DNA of 64,000 bases, taken from Isoperla grammatica (Eukaryota; Arthropoda; Insecta; Plecoptera; Perlodidae). The stretch is from the NCBI GenBank assembly GCA_945910005.1, contig OX246748.1:9153363-9217362 (forward strand), in the 5' to 3' direction. Numbering within the stretch: the first letter of the stretch is position 1; each line of letters opens with the position of its first letter. Positions 11,085-22,200 of the stretch are shown here, piece after piece. Below the pieces are notes generated by a model, which worked only from the letters and a program-made list of their open reading frames with translations, was not told the origin of the DNA and did not search any database. The translations under genes were made by a program, and so were the position numbers.

Positions 11085-13445
11085 CAGCAACTAGGCATAT
11101 ACACTATAACTCGGAAGAGTATGTTAAAATAAGATGAAAGCCACATGGCCTAGGCCCTAGGCTTATACACTATAACTCGGAAGAGTATGTTAAAATAAGA
11201 TGATAACCACATGGCCTAGGCCCTAGGCCTATACACTATAACTCGGAAGAGTATGTAAAAATAAGATGATAGCCACATGGCCTAGGCCTTAGGCTTGTAC
11301 ACTATAGCTCGGAAGAGTATGTTAAAATAAGATGATAGCCACATGGCCTAGGCCCTAGGCTTATACATTATAACTCGGAAGAGTGTGTTAAAATAAGATA
11401 ATAGCAACATGGCCTAGGCCCTAGGCTTATACATTATAACTCGGAAGTGTATGTTGAAATAAGATGATAGCCACATGGCCTAGGCCCTAGGCTTATACAT
11501 TATAACTCGGAAGTGTATGTTGAAATAAGATGATAGCCACATGGCCTAGGCCCTAGGCTTATACACAATTACTCGGAAGAGTGTGTTAAAATAAGATAAT
11601 AGCAACATGGCCTAGGCCCTAGGCTTATACATTATAACTCCGAAGTGTATGTTGAAATAAGATGATAGCCACATGGCCTAGGCCTTAGGCTTATACATTA
11701 TAACTCCGAAGTGTATGTTGAAATAAGATGATAGCCACATGGCCTAGGCCCTAGGCTTATACACAATAACTCGGAAGAGTGTGTTAAAATAAGATAATAG
11801 CAACATGGCCTAGGCCCTAGGCTTATACATTATAACTCCGAAGTGTATGTTGAAATAAGATGATAGCCACATGGCCTAGGCCTTAGGCTTATACATTATA
11901 ACTCGGAAGTGTATGTTGAAATAAGATGATAGCCACATGGCCTAGGCCTTAGGCTTATACATTATAACTCGGAAGTGTATGTTGAAATAAGATGATACCC
12001 ACATGGCCTAGGCCCTAGGCTTATACACTATAACTCCGAAGTGTATGTTGAAATAAGATGATAGCCACATGGCCTAGGCCTTAGGCTTATACATTATAAC
12101 TCGGAAGTGTATGTTGAAATAAGATGATAGCCACATGGCCTAGGCCTTAGGCTTATACACTATAACTCGGAAGTGTATGTTGAAATAAGATGATAGCCAC
12201 ATGGCCTAGGCCCTAGTCTTATACACAATAACTCGGAAGAGTATGTTTAAATAAGATGATAGCCACATGGCCTAGGCCCTAGGCTTATACACTATAACTC
12301 GGAAGAGTATGTCACAATAAGATGATAGCCACATGGCCTAGGCCCTAGTCTTATACACAATAACTCGGAAGAGTATGTTTAAATAAGATGATAGCCACAT
12401 GGCCTAGGCCCTAGGCTTATACACTATAACTCGGAAGAGTATGTCACAATAAGATGATAGCCACATGGCCTAGGCCCTAGGCTTGTACACTATAACTCGG
12501 AAGAGTATGTCACAATAAGATGATAGCCACATGGCCTAGGCCCTAGGCTTGTACACTATAACTTAGAAGAGTATGTTAAAATAAGATGATAGCCACATGG
12601 CCTGGCCTAGGCTTATACCCTATAGCTCGGAAGAGTATACATGGCCTAAGCTCTAGGCTTATACACTATAACTCGGAAGAGTATGTTAAAATAAGATGAT
12701 AGCCACATGGCCTGGCCTAGGCTTATACACTATAACTCGGAAGAGTATGTTAAAATAAGATGATAGCCACATGGCCTAGGCCCTAGGCTTGTACACTATA
12801 ACTCGGAAGAGTATGTTAAAATAAGATGATAGGCACATGGCCTGGCCTAGGCTTATACCCTATAGTTCGGAAGAGTATGTTAAAATAAGATGATAGCCAC
12901 ATGGCCTAGGCCCTAGGCTTATACACTTTAACTCGGAAGAGTATGTTAAAATAAGATGATAGCCACATGGCCTAGGCCCTTGGCTTATACACTTTAACTC
13001 GGAAGAGTATGTTAAAATAAGATGATAGCCACATGACCTAGGCCCTAGGCTTATACACTATACTCGGAAGAGCATGTTAAAATAAGATGATAGCCACATG
13101 GCCTAGGCCCTAGGCTTATACACTTTAACTCGGAAGGGTATGTTAAAATAAGATGATAGCCACATGGCCTAGGCCCTTGGCTTATACACTTTAACTCGGA
13201 AGAGTATGTTAAAATAAGATGATAGCCACATGGCCTAGGCTTATACACTTTAACTCGGAAGAGTATGTTTAAATAAGATGATAGCCACATGGCCTAGGCC
13301 CTAGGCCTAAACACTATAACTCGGAAGAGTATGTTAAAATAAGATGATAGCCACATGGCCTAGGCCCTAGGCTTATACACTATAACTCGGAAGAGTATGT
13401 TAAAATAAGATGAGAGCCACATGGCCTAGGCCCTTGGCTTATAGC
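11085..13445. repeat. 66-bp minisatellite, about 36 units
   Basis: The unit contains catggcctaggccctaggct, tatacactataactcggaag and agtatgttaaaataagatga. Units start 66 bp apart (for example aagatg at 11131 and 11197), with some shortened by loss of ccctagg. Variants such as tgttgaaataag, gtcacaataag and gtgtgttaaaataagataat occur in blocks, so higher-order duplication is visible. The nested palindrome cctagg recurs in each unit. Open frames through it are periodic artefacts. Confidence 0.97.
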
Positions 13446-13949
13446 TCACACGACGTCGGTCGAGTAAGAACCAGCACCCATCGCCGAGGTTGTCCCATGT
13501 TAAGACCAGTTCGGTAATTGGGTGGCAAGGGGGTGGTGGGGTTAGGGGAGATTAGAATAGACTAGCCAAGATTATTCGCGCAGGGGGCTAAGAGAGTGGG
13601 AGGGTTGGGTGTTTTGATTAGACTCGATTATGTTTGAGAACGTTTTAACAGTCAAGATTATTCTCGCAAGGGGGTTGGGGGGGTAGGGGGTGATCAAGAT
13701 TATTCTCGCAGGGGGTAGGGGGGTAGGGGTTGGTTGGCTTTAGTCGCAAAGAGGGCAGGTATGAATGAGAATGATGATGTTACTGCAATGGGGGTAGGCT
13801 TATATGCTATAATTCCGAAGAATGTTTAAATAAGGTAGTAGCAACAGTGCCTAGGCTTCAACACTATAAGCCTAACATACACAAGAATAGGTCAGTGTAG
13901 AATATTAACTATGTCTTAGATCGTGTATGCAAATGTTGAACGACCCAGG
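13446..13949. other. Flank of the minisatellite, G-rich
   Basis: Contains gacgtcggtcgagtaagaac, a decayed family M body similar to 8950-9010, and repeated caagattattctcgcaggggg-type G-rich blocks. It supports a shared composite unit with 8940-9235. Confidence 0.5.
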
Positions 13950-14135
13950 AGAGTCGCGGCGGAGCTGGCGAAAACACGACCGCGCTCGACAAAGGCTAGC
14001 AAACGTCTGCTGAGCGGCCGGGCACGGCTTGGCCTAGGCTTTGTTTCGGCGGCGCGTGCGCGGTGGTGTCAATGTATTCCTACGCCGTTCGACATTATCG
14101 CGCTCGGAGATGGACCAAGAGAAAAGAGTTCCAAT
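13950..14135. repeat. GC-rich dispersed segment, copy 2 (paired with 9235-9425)
   Basis: Homologous to 9235-9425, as shown by gtgtcaatgtattcctacg and the flanking GC-rich sequence. The 74-codon frame inside is not conserved as a frame between the copies. Confidence 0.75.
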
Positions 14136-14726
14136 AATTTGATTTGATTATCAGCTATCGATAAGATTATTGGAGAGCATCCCATTTCTAAACTGATTGA
14201 AAGAAAACGATAGAAATTAAGGAGTAGTTATGTAATGACAAACACGATAATTTTAGATATAAGCTTATTCATACCTGATATTTTCTTGTTTCCAATGTTA
14301 AATCGAAGCCTCATCTTATTCCTCATCTTCCACACTATTCCTACCTATTCTTGTATGTCTAATTAGTAGTTTATAATCATCGTTTCATTATAAACGCCCT
14401 CAGGTTTCCACTGTCGTTTGGTCCTAGGCTAGAATGTGCTCAAATTAACTCTGCCTGTCGTACGCAGCGTTGAATGCATTGAAATCATATCACCTTGCGG
14501 TTGAGAACGTAGTTTCTTTATTGGTTGTTTAATCATATACTTGTCAAAAGGACAATTGTAAAAAATATTGTCTAAAATTCCCCGTGGATAGGTTTCAATC
14601 ATAGTCTTCTCAATGTGTAAGTAAAACTACCAAAACAATGCACAACTAAAAATATAAAAAGGATGGTGTATGCATCAATGAACCTTGAAATACCATTTGG
14701 AAACAAGTTTAGGGTTCCTGTCCTTA

Positions 14727-16047
14727 GGCCCGGTTTTTCAATCATTTGTTAAATAGTCCGTAAGCTTAACGAGAGCTTTTACCAACTAGCGAACATAAAG
14801 ATGTTTTTACTAACTAAATGCCAAAATTATCCTTATTATTCTTGTCCTATGCTTTAATTCTTATTTTTCAACTAATTAACAATTTGTTATTTGTTTTATT
14901 TTAAATTAACAAATAATATTAATAATTCCGGAGGTTTGACCAGCTGTCATTCGAAAATTACGTCATTTCACACAAAGTATCGATTTGTAAGTGAACCTGA
15001 ATATATTCATTTAATATGATTCGTTCTAAATAATCTCGATTACAACTTCTTTAAAGATATGTAAACAAACCTGCGTGACATATCACAGATTTTAAGATAA
15101 TAACGGAAGTTTTATGGGCTGTCATTTCGAAAATTACTTAATGTCACATATAGTAGCGATTTGTAAGAGAACCTGAGGATATTCATTTAACTTAACTCGT
15201 ATTAATTAATCTCAATTACATTAACTTTAATCATGTATAAATTGACTTGCGTGACATACCACAGATTTTCTGATAATTACAGAAGTTTGACAGGCTCTCA
15301 ATCGATAATTACGTAATTTCACACATGGTATCGATTTGTAAGAGAACCCTAGTATATTCTTTTAATTTGCTTCTTTCTAATTAATCTCAATTACTTCTAC
15401 TTTAATCATATATAAACATTCCTGCGTGACATACTACTGACTTTGAGATAATTACGTAAGTTTGACGTGCTGTCATTCGAAAATTAGTTAATGTCACACA
15501 TAGTAGTAAATGGTAAAAGAACCTGATAATATTCAATTAATTTGATTCCTTTTAATTGATCTCAATTACATCTCATTTAAGCATATGTAAACATACCTGC
15601 GTGACATACTACAGACATACATGGTATCGATTGTGTGTGTTTGTAAGAAAATTAAAAATAACCCTGAAATGTATTATGCTCATTAATAACCATCATTGGA
15701 TTATAGGAATTAGTTTTACATTTGCAAGGTAGTTTGTGCAGTTGGAAAAATCCTTAATATAGGCTCTGGGCTATACAATCATCTCAACAAATAACAGCCA
15801 ACCAGAAAATCATAGATACATTAGTTGATTTCCTATTTATTAAACATTTGGACTAATGTATTTAATAAAATGAGTAGTTGTAGTTATTAAGATTGTTATC
15901 GTCTAAAATTCAAATTCTTTGTCAGTTTAAACTAGAAAAGCATAATTAATATGTGTTTTACTTGTAAATCTATTTCTAATTGCCAAGTTGGTAAAAGCGC
16001 TAGTCATGCTTTGCGGACTGTTTAACAGCTGATTGAAAAACCAGCCC
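14727..16047. mobile_element. Non-autonomous PIF/Harbinger-like DNA transposon
   Basis: Terminal inverted repeats of about 70 bp are visible: ggcccggtttttcaatcatt at the left, and the reverse complement of the right end reads gggctggtttttcaatcagc. Both continue through tgttaaa(t/c)agtccg and cttttaccaact. The element is flanked by TTA at 14724-14726 and 16048-16050. A 3-bp TTA duplication with G-rich TIRs is typical of PIF/Harbinger. No transposase frame exists; the interior is mostly a 175-bp tandem repeat. Confidence 0.8.
14935..15635. repeat. 175-bp tandem repeat inside the Harbinger-like element
   Basis: Four units start near 14935, 15110, 15285 and 15461. They share gctgtcattcgaaaattac, gtatcgatttgtaag-type, atattcatttaa and cctgcgtgacata segments. 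Confidence 0.85.
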
Positions 16048-17062
16048 TTAGTGGATCATGTTCAGTCTTGAGGTCTACTACATTATTTTGAAAATATAAA
16101 TATAAATATATATCGTCTTGATTAGCCTCGTTGTACAAATATGCGATGTAAAACCCCAAATAACAATCATTGTTTATACTTGTTCCTTTATTGTTAATAT
16201 ATGTTTACGTCAAGAAAAAACAACTACCCCAAAATATCCTGAATATAGCCATCTAAAATAATATTCTGGTATACTAATTTATTATGAACAATGTTTAAAC
16301 TAGGTCTGGTTTCACCAAACCTATAGTTGCGAGATTAGCCATTATTCGGGGATTTCTCCGAACAAATATGTGGTGAATCATATTTAGTTGACACCATGTA
16401 TATTGAATCTTATATTTTTTGAAACCATGTTGACCAATCCATGATCAGTAAATAAGAAATTAACGAAGTCCGATCATCGGAGTTAAAATTTTATACACTG
16501 TAGTCTACGTTTTATAATGAGAAATCAATAACTCGTACAACACTATAACAAGTGGATGTTAGGTACGTACATAAGACGGATATATAATTCACATGTTTGT
16601 ATCAGCTAATCACTTTTGAAAGTATGATTGAAACCCCAGCCCTGACTTGTAATCGTGTGATTTGTCCTTCAATTCAAGAAAGTGAATGCAAAAACTCGCC
16701 TGTGAAATACACAATTAAATTACAATACTATTGCTATGACTTCATAAATGAATATTAATAATAAACTCCATGACAGTAATAAATTATGGTCTCCAACCGA
16801 ACATATACATCGAGATGAAAAAAGCAATAATTTTGAACACATATAGGACAGATAGTACGAACATTTTTTAACTACGAAGAATTAAGATTTCAAGAAGTTC
16901 TCCATCCTGATGATGATTTCCGTGGTTTCCACCGTTCGAAGAGCGAATACTGGGATGTGTACAAATCGGCCACGACCGTACATAGCATCCACATTTTGTT
17001 TTGGAAAAATAACATGGACAATGATATATTTAATAAGTTCTAAGTAGAGTTTAATAAGGTAA
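16048..17062. other. AT-rich intergenic
   Basis: No gene is supported. A weak inverted pair (gtctggtttcaccaaac near 16307, gaaaccccagccctg near 16632) hints at another decayed MITE, but I could not find convincing ends. Confidence 0.4.
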
Positions 17063-17480
17063 AGCCAACGGTTTAGCCGCGGTCGCTTAGCCGGTTCCCA
17101 TATGAACACCGAAGTTAAGCAACTTCGGGCTAGGTCAGGAGGTGGATGGGTGACAACTCACCTCTGAAACACTAGTTACCGTTGGTTAGAGCAGATTGGA
17201 GGGTTCGACAGCTTGTGTAACAGCTTCGTTCTTCTCGTCTACTGCTCGGCAGTCCAGGTTAGTGGAGGAACCTATATGACTGGTCAAAGTTACACCGTCC
17301 TTTCGGATGGGACGTAAAGCCGATGGTCCCCTTGGTACTTTTCGACAGGAGTAGGCTACGTGCCGGTACCAGGCTTCCCCTCCTCCCTCCCTCATTATCA
17401 TTCATCAATCATCACTCATCAGGCTAAAGAGGGCATTGTGCCCTACACTGGCCTTAATTACAATAAAATAAATAAATAAA
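17063..17480 (+). mobile_element. 5S rRNA-headed SINE with Deu-like core
   Basis: The first about 125 bp follow a 5S rRNA from end to end (gccaacgg start, caccgaagttaagcaacttc, gtggatgggtgac, ccgttggtt end). They keep the internal promoter region, but with substitutions in the middle. The central part carries cgtcctttcggatgggacgt followed by aaagccgatggtccc, which I recognise as the Deu-type SINE core. The 3' part runs aggctaaagagggcattgtg and ends in an (AATAA)n-type tail. A functional 5S gene would not have this body. Confidence 0.85.
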
Positions 17481-19105
17481 ATAAGGTGAGCACGTCATGG
17501 ACATTTATGTCCGTACAGCATGTTAACGCCGGTTTTGACCGAGTTTGTATGTATTGCAACAGTAAAATAATAATAATAATAAAAATGCAACAAACAATTT
17601 CAATGTACAGTTCCAAACCGTTGGATTGTGAATTCTACAAGAAGAGAGAAGTGCGAGTTCGAATCCAATATAGCTAGCTGACTGTGAATAATGCATCCGC
17701 ACGTGCAGCGGTAGTGACAGGATATAAAGTTTCTTGTTTCTTTCGTGCGGTGTTTTGGTCGTATATCAAAGGGTGTATTCATGACAATATGAGACTTTAT
17801 CGAAGCCGGCAACAGTGGGTTGACATTTTAGATGGCAACAGAAAACCGTACATGCTCACGACGTAATACGAGCTTGTTTGGTTGTTGTGTATGACGTAGT
17901 CGACAGTTCGGTCAGGTTCGGACATGATAACGAAGCCTGACTCCCCAACACATCATCTGTGTTTTTTCTTTATTTTACTACCCGTATATGTTATTTTTTA
18001 AATATTACTATTAATTCAAATTCAAATTCATTATGATGTATTAATAATAAATACTTTTTTCTTCTTAGTATTTATTTTGTATTTATCTTTATACTGATAA
18101 TAGGTTTGTATATTAATTAGTATGTATTTGCTTATAGCAATAAACTTTTAATCGAGGAATGCTCACATAAGATGAACTTGTGTGTGAGCGTATTTGAATA
18201 CACACCATGGTGTGTTTTCGCCTGTTGAAGAGCTCTGATCAGGGTTCGAAATATTGCGCTTTAATTTTATGTGTGACAAGGAACAGTGTACAGTCCAATT
18301 ACTTAGTGCTTATAAGAACACTATTTCATTGTTTATTTATTTATTTAACCAAATACTGTAATATACAACATATCGATTGTAATACAGGACACTGGCGGAA
18401 ATTTGCAGCGACGCGTATGGAGTTCTGCTCGCAAGGTTAAATAACTAGACAGGGAAGGAAATAATATATGGTAATTTAAAAATATTTCTGTGCGCAGATG
18501 AGATCTTTTATTATGCGTATATTATGTATACTGATTAAAACTAAACTATTTCTACTCAGCTGTTTGACCGATGCGAGGTCTAAGTGTAAATAAGAAGATA
18601 TTTCTAATTCATAGCAATTATTTCGGCATACTTTATACCTAGTCATTTTGGGGGACGAAAATCACGTACATCTTCATTGCACTGCAATAATAATGACTGA
18701 TTTACTATTAACCCAAAATATACGATTTCAATAAATGTTGTCCATCTTTCTCTTTAAGATAGCAACATTTATATACTTATATATCAATATTTGTCTCGGC
18801 TGGGGAAAAATGTATGATAGTTAATTTGTTTGTCTCAATAGCACTTTGAGTTTATAAAATAGACTGTATTTCGCTCTGTATAATTTTATTCTTATTAAAT
18901 ATTGTATTGTATTGTAGTTAATTATTTAATAATTTTCTTATTATATACCGAATACATTATTCGTTTATTTGCAAGATTTACTTAAATATTCAATGCCAAA
19001 AAACATACATTTACAGTAAATTACAGATTTTGAAGATGAATAGTATTTATCTTTTATCATATTTAAATAAGTACACACAAGTGCACAGTTTAGCCTTAAA
19101 CGACT
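17481..19105. other. AT-rich intergenic downstream of the receptor gene
   Basis: No domain-bearing frame is visible. A short (AAT)n run lies near 17565-17580 and many A/T runs occur. The 3' UTR of the minus-strand receptor gene must start at 19105; a reverse AATAAA (tttatt) occurs near 18965. Confidence 0.45.
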
Positions 19106-19219
19106 TCAAAACATAGATGTGTATGATGTTGTACCGTTGTTAGTAATGTGGGCCCCACTCTGGTTCGCCATACTGAACTGAACCATCACAACCAAATACG
19201 TGGCAGTGGTTGAAAACAT
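19106..19219 (-). CDS. Grl exon 7 (TM7 signature and stop)
   Basis: 114 bp including the stop at 19106-19108. The acceptor is ttgtttcag. It encodes MFSTTATYLVVMVQF, the TYhhhhhQF motif that defines the insect chemoreceptor / Grl superfamily, and then a 22-residue polar tail. Confidence 0.9.
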   Translation of the reverse strand: MFSTTATYLVVMVQFSMANQSGAHITNNGTTSYTSMF

Positions 19220-19244
19220 CTGAAACAAAATTGTTATAACAATT

Positions 19245-19286
<42 letters not shown>

Positions 19287-22200
19287 TAAAAATACTCAAG
19301 CAGTAACATGGTTTCTTAAAACAGTACCGTTACCGTTTAGGCCACGAGAATAATTTGACTCAATATGACTCTGCCAATCGTAAAAAGCGATAAAACTGGA
19401 ACTCACTTTATTCCACTCACACCCTCACCCTGTCAACTTTAACTTACAATACAAATATTCCAAATGGATTATAAATATTTTACAAACTTACAGACACCGC
19501 CAGTTGACGGTTGACTACCACATATCCGCCCAAGGTTATCACGGGTAGGTTGTGCAATACCGTGTTTTCGAAGAGCTGCAACTAGAAATAGATGATAGTT
19601 ATAGAACAATACATTCTTTGTGAAAAATACATGGACATGAGTCGAATATATATTCGTTCACATGCTGTAAGTAAATTTAAGAGCTTAATTTGTAACTTTG
19701 AATTGAAGTCATCCCACTTGTCCTTTTCCTCCCTCATAACCCCCCCCCCCCCAACCATCGCACCCGACGTCACATGACCAATGTCTTATGGAACGGTTGA
19801 GTACGTCCTTAAACCAAAGTCTTCCTACGCCTCCCAATCTGTGTCCGGGGATTAATGTCGACCAGGATGAACCTGCCATTCGCACGAGGTTACTAAACGA
19901 TGTCCTCTTATTTACATTAAATCCCATTCACCCCTTTCTTATCTCCTTTGAGGTCATATGACCTAGTTTTATAGTACGTCGTTAAACTCCAAAAAAAATT
20001 TTTTTAAGGTACCTGTTGACGAGTCTCTATGTCGTCTGATCTCATTTTCTGCAGCTTTTGTTTCACAACATCTCCCACCTGAAACAACAATTTAGTTTAA
20101 AAATAATAATAATCATGATCACCCCGTCTAGGTCCGGGGTAGAATTCGGCTCACACAACCTCCACCCTTTAAAACCCTCCCCTTGAATGTAAGTCCTCAA
20201 ACTCGTCAAATTAATTTCTCCCCCAAATTATTCCCCTGCCGCCTTATGACCGAAATATTTACTAATCATCTAAAACAATCTGAGTCTGGGGTATAATTTA
20301 TCCCAGAACGAGTCTGCCAGTCATACGACGCGACAAAAGAAGGTAATATACCCACTGTTTTGTGTTCTCTTCATTTTATAAATGATATTCAACTAAACCG
20401 GGGTAGAATTTAGCCCATGCAGACTCATACCTCGTCGGTTGCCGACTGCGCCGATAAGCAGAATGTCATAATAGATGCGAAGAGAATGGCGCTGTTAGCC
20501 AACTCCCCGAGATGGACGAACGTCGGGTTGCTCGTTACTGAGGACAGATGATAAGTGGACAGAACAAAGCTAGTGAACCAGAACAGTGTGATCTGGCAGT
20601 ACTGGTAGCAGAACACCTGGCCGAACTGTCTGGTGAGTCTACTCAGGTCCAACCATAGATGGCGGTAGTGGGCCATGAGCTCGCTGGTAGAGCGAGATGA
20701 ACGGGAGAAGTCCTGGAACGATGAAATGAATACACTGGGTCAAAACAAAGATCTCATTTCGTGGTCCGTATTTGTAGTCGTCCCCTACCCCTAAGGGCGC
20801 CCGTTTTGGCGAAGCAACAATTTCATGTATAGCATTTCCAATATAGAAAAAACGTCCATAGCAACAACGGGTGTCCATGGGTGTAGGGGACGATTATGAA
20901 TTTCAACCTTCTCAAATCTCCGTCTGGGCCCGGGGTAGAATTTGGCCCAGGGTCACGTCTTAGAGGCAACTAAATGAGATCGTCAAACTTTCCATTTCCA
21001 CCAATGAACCCCTTGGAATATATTTGTCCTCCTACTTGCATTCTTCCTGCATTCTCCTTCCCCGACGTAGTATGACTTCGTTCGAGTACATCGATAAAAA
21101 ACTAAATAATTAAAATACAATGGAGCAGACAATTTCATGGAATACCTTTCTCCAAAGACCCAACGGTTGTGTTCGTCGTTTAACAAAAAAACGCTAAAAG
21201 AGGACGCTTCAAGAGGACGCTAAAATTCGAGCGCTTCAGATTATAACAGTTTATCAACATATATCCGTGTTATTCGTAGGCGAGTGGGTAGAAAGGGTGT
21301 GGCAAGTGAGAAGAGGGGAATTGATAAGAGAAGATAAGAAGAAAAAGGTCTGTGGGCCGTTGATCAGTGGGCTGAGGTGTGAGCAGCGGATCGCTAGCGT
21401 GGGCGCGTGAGATAGCGTGGCTTGGAAAGCGTGGGGAGTAGAGGTTAGGGACGGCAAAAGTTGAAGTGAAGAAGAGTTAACTGCTCGGGAGGTACGGCGG
21501 ACCGAGGTAGGTACTACAGGTCCTTCTCGTTTTGGTTATTCTATTCGTTGGAAGGAGTTTGGACAGGATGAGTGAAAGGAAAGGGCAGGGGAAGGGATGT
21601 GGGCAGGGTAGGGGATGTGTGGCCTGTGGGAAGGCGGTGGTCAATAAAGGGGTGGGGTGTGACGGGTGCGATGGTTGGTACCACCCAAGCTGTGGGGGGT
21701 TGGTGGAAGGGGAGTATTCGAGGCTGGCAGAAAATAATAAGGAGAAGTGGCTTTGCAGGAAGTGTAGGAAGGGTGAGAGCAAGGGAAAAAAAGGGATGGT
21801 AGAGAAAAGACAGGAAGGGGGGGATAAGGAGAGGAAGATGGAGGGGAAGGAGGGTAAGGAAGAGGAGGGTAAGGAAGAGGAGGTGGGGAAGGATATAGGC
21901 ATGATGGGAAAGGAGGAGGAAGGTAAGATTGGTAGGGTGGACAGGAATAAGGGAGATGAAGATGGGGTAGTTGGTATGGGAAATAAAAAGGAGAAATTGG
22001 AGGGAGAGGCAAGGGATGCAGGAATGGAAGGGGGTGTGAAGGCAGGAGAAGGAAAAGGGATGGTGGGATTGGAGGGAGATGGGTTGCTGACAGGGAAGGG
22101 AAAGTAGCTGGGGGATGGAGGGGTAGTGGGGATAGAGGTGGGCAAGGCAGAGGAGGCGAAAAATAGAGGGAAGGCTGAAGGAGTAAAGGGCACAAATAAG

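Noticed and set aside
13051..13290. 79-codon frame in the minisatellite
   Set aside because: The unit length (66 bp) is a multiple of three, so open frames arise by periodicity.
16300..16650. Possible second Harbinger-like MITE
   Set aside because: Ends share only short words (gtctggtttca / gggctggggtttca, gattagc) and no target duplication was found.
17063..17187. Functional 5S rRNA gene
   Set aside because: The middle has several substitutions and the sequence runs into a Deu-type SINE body with an A-rich tail.
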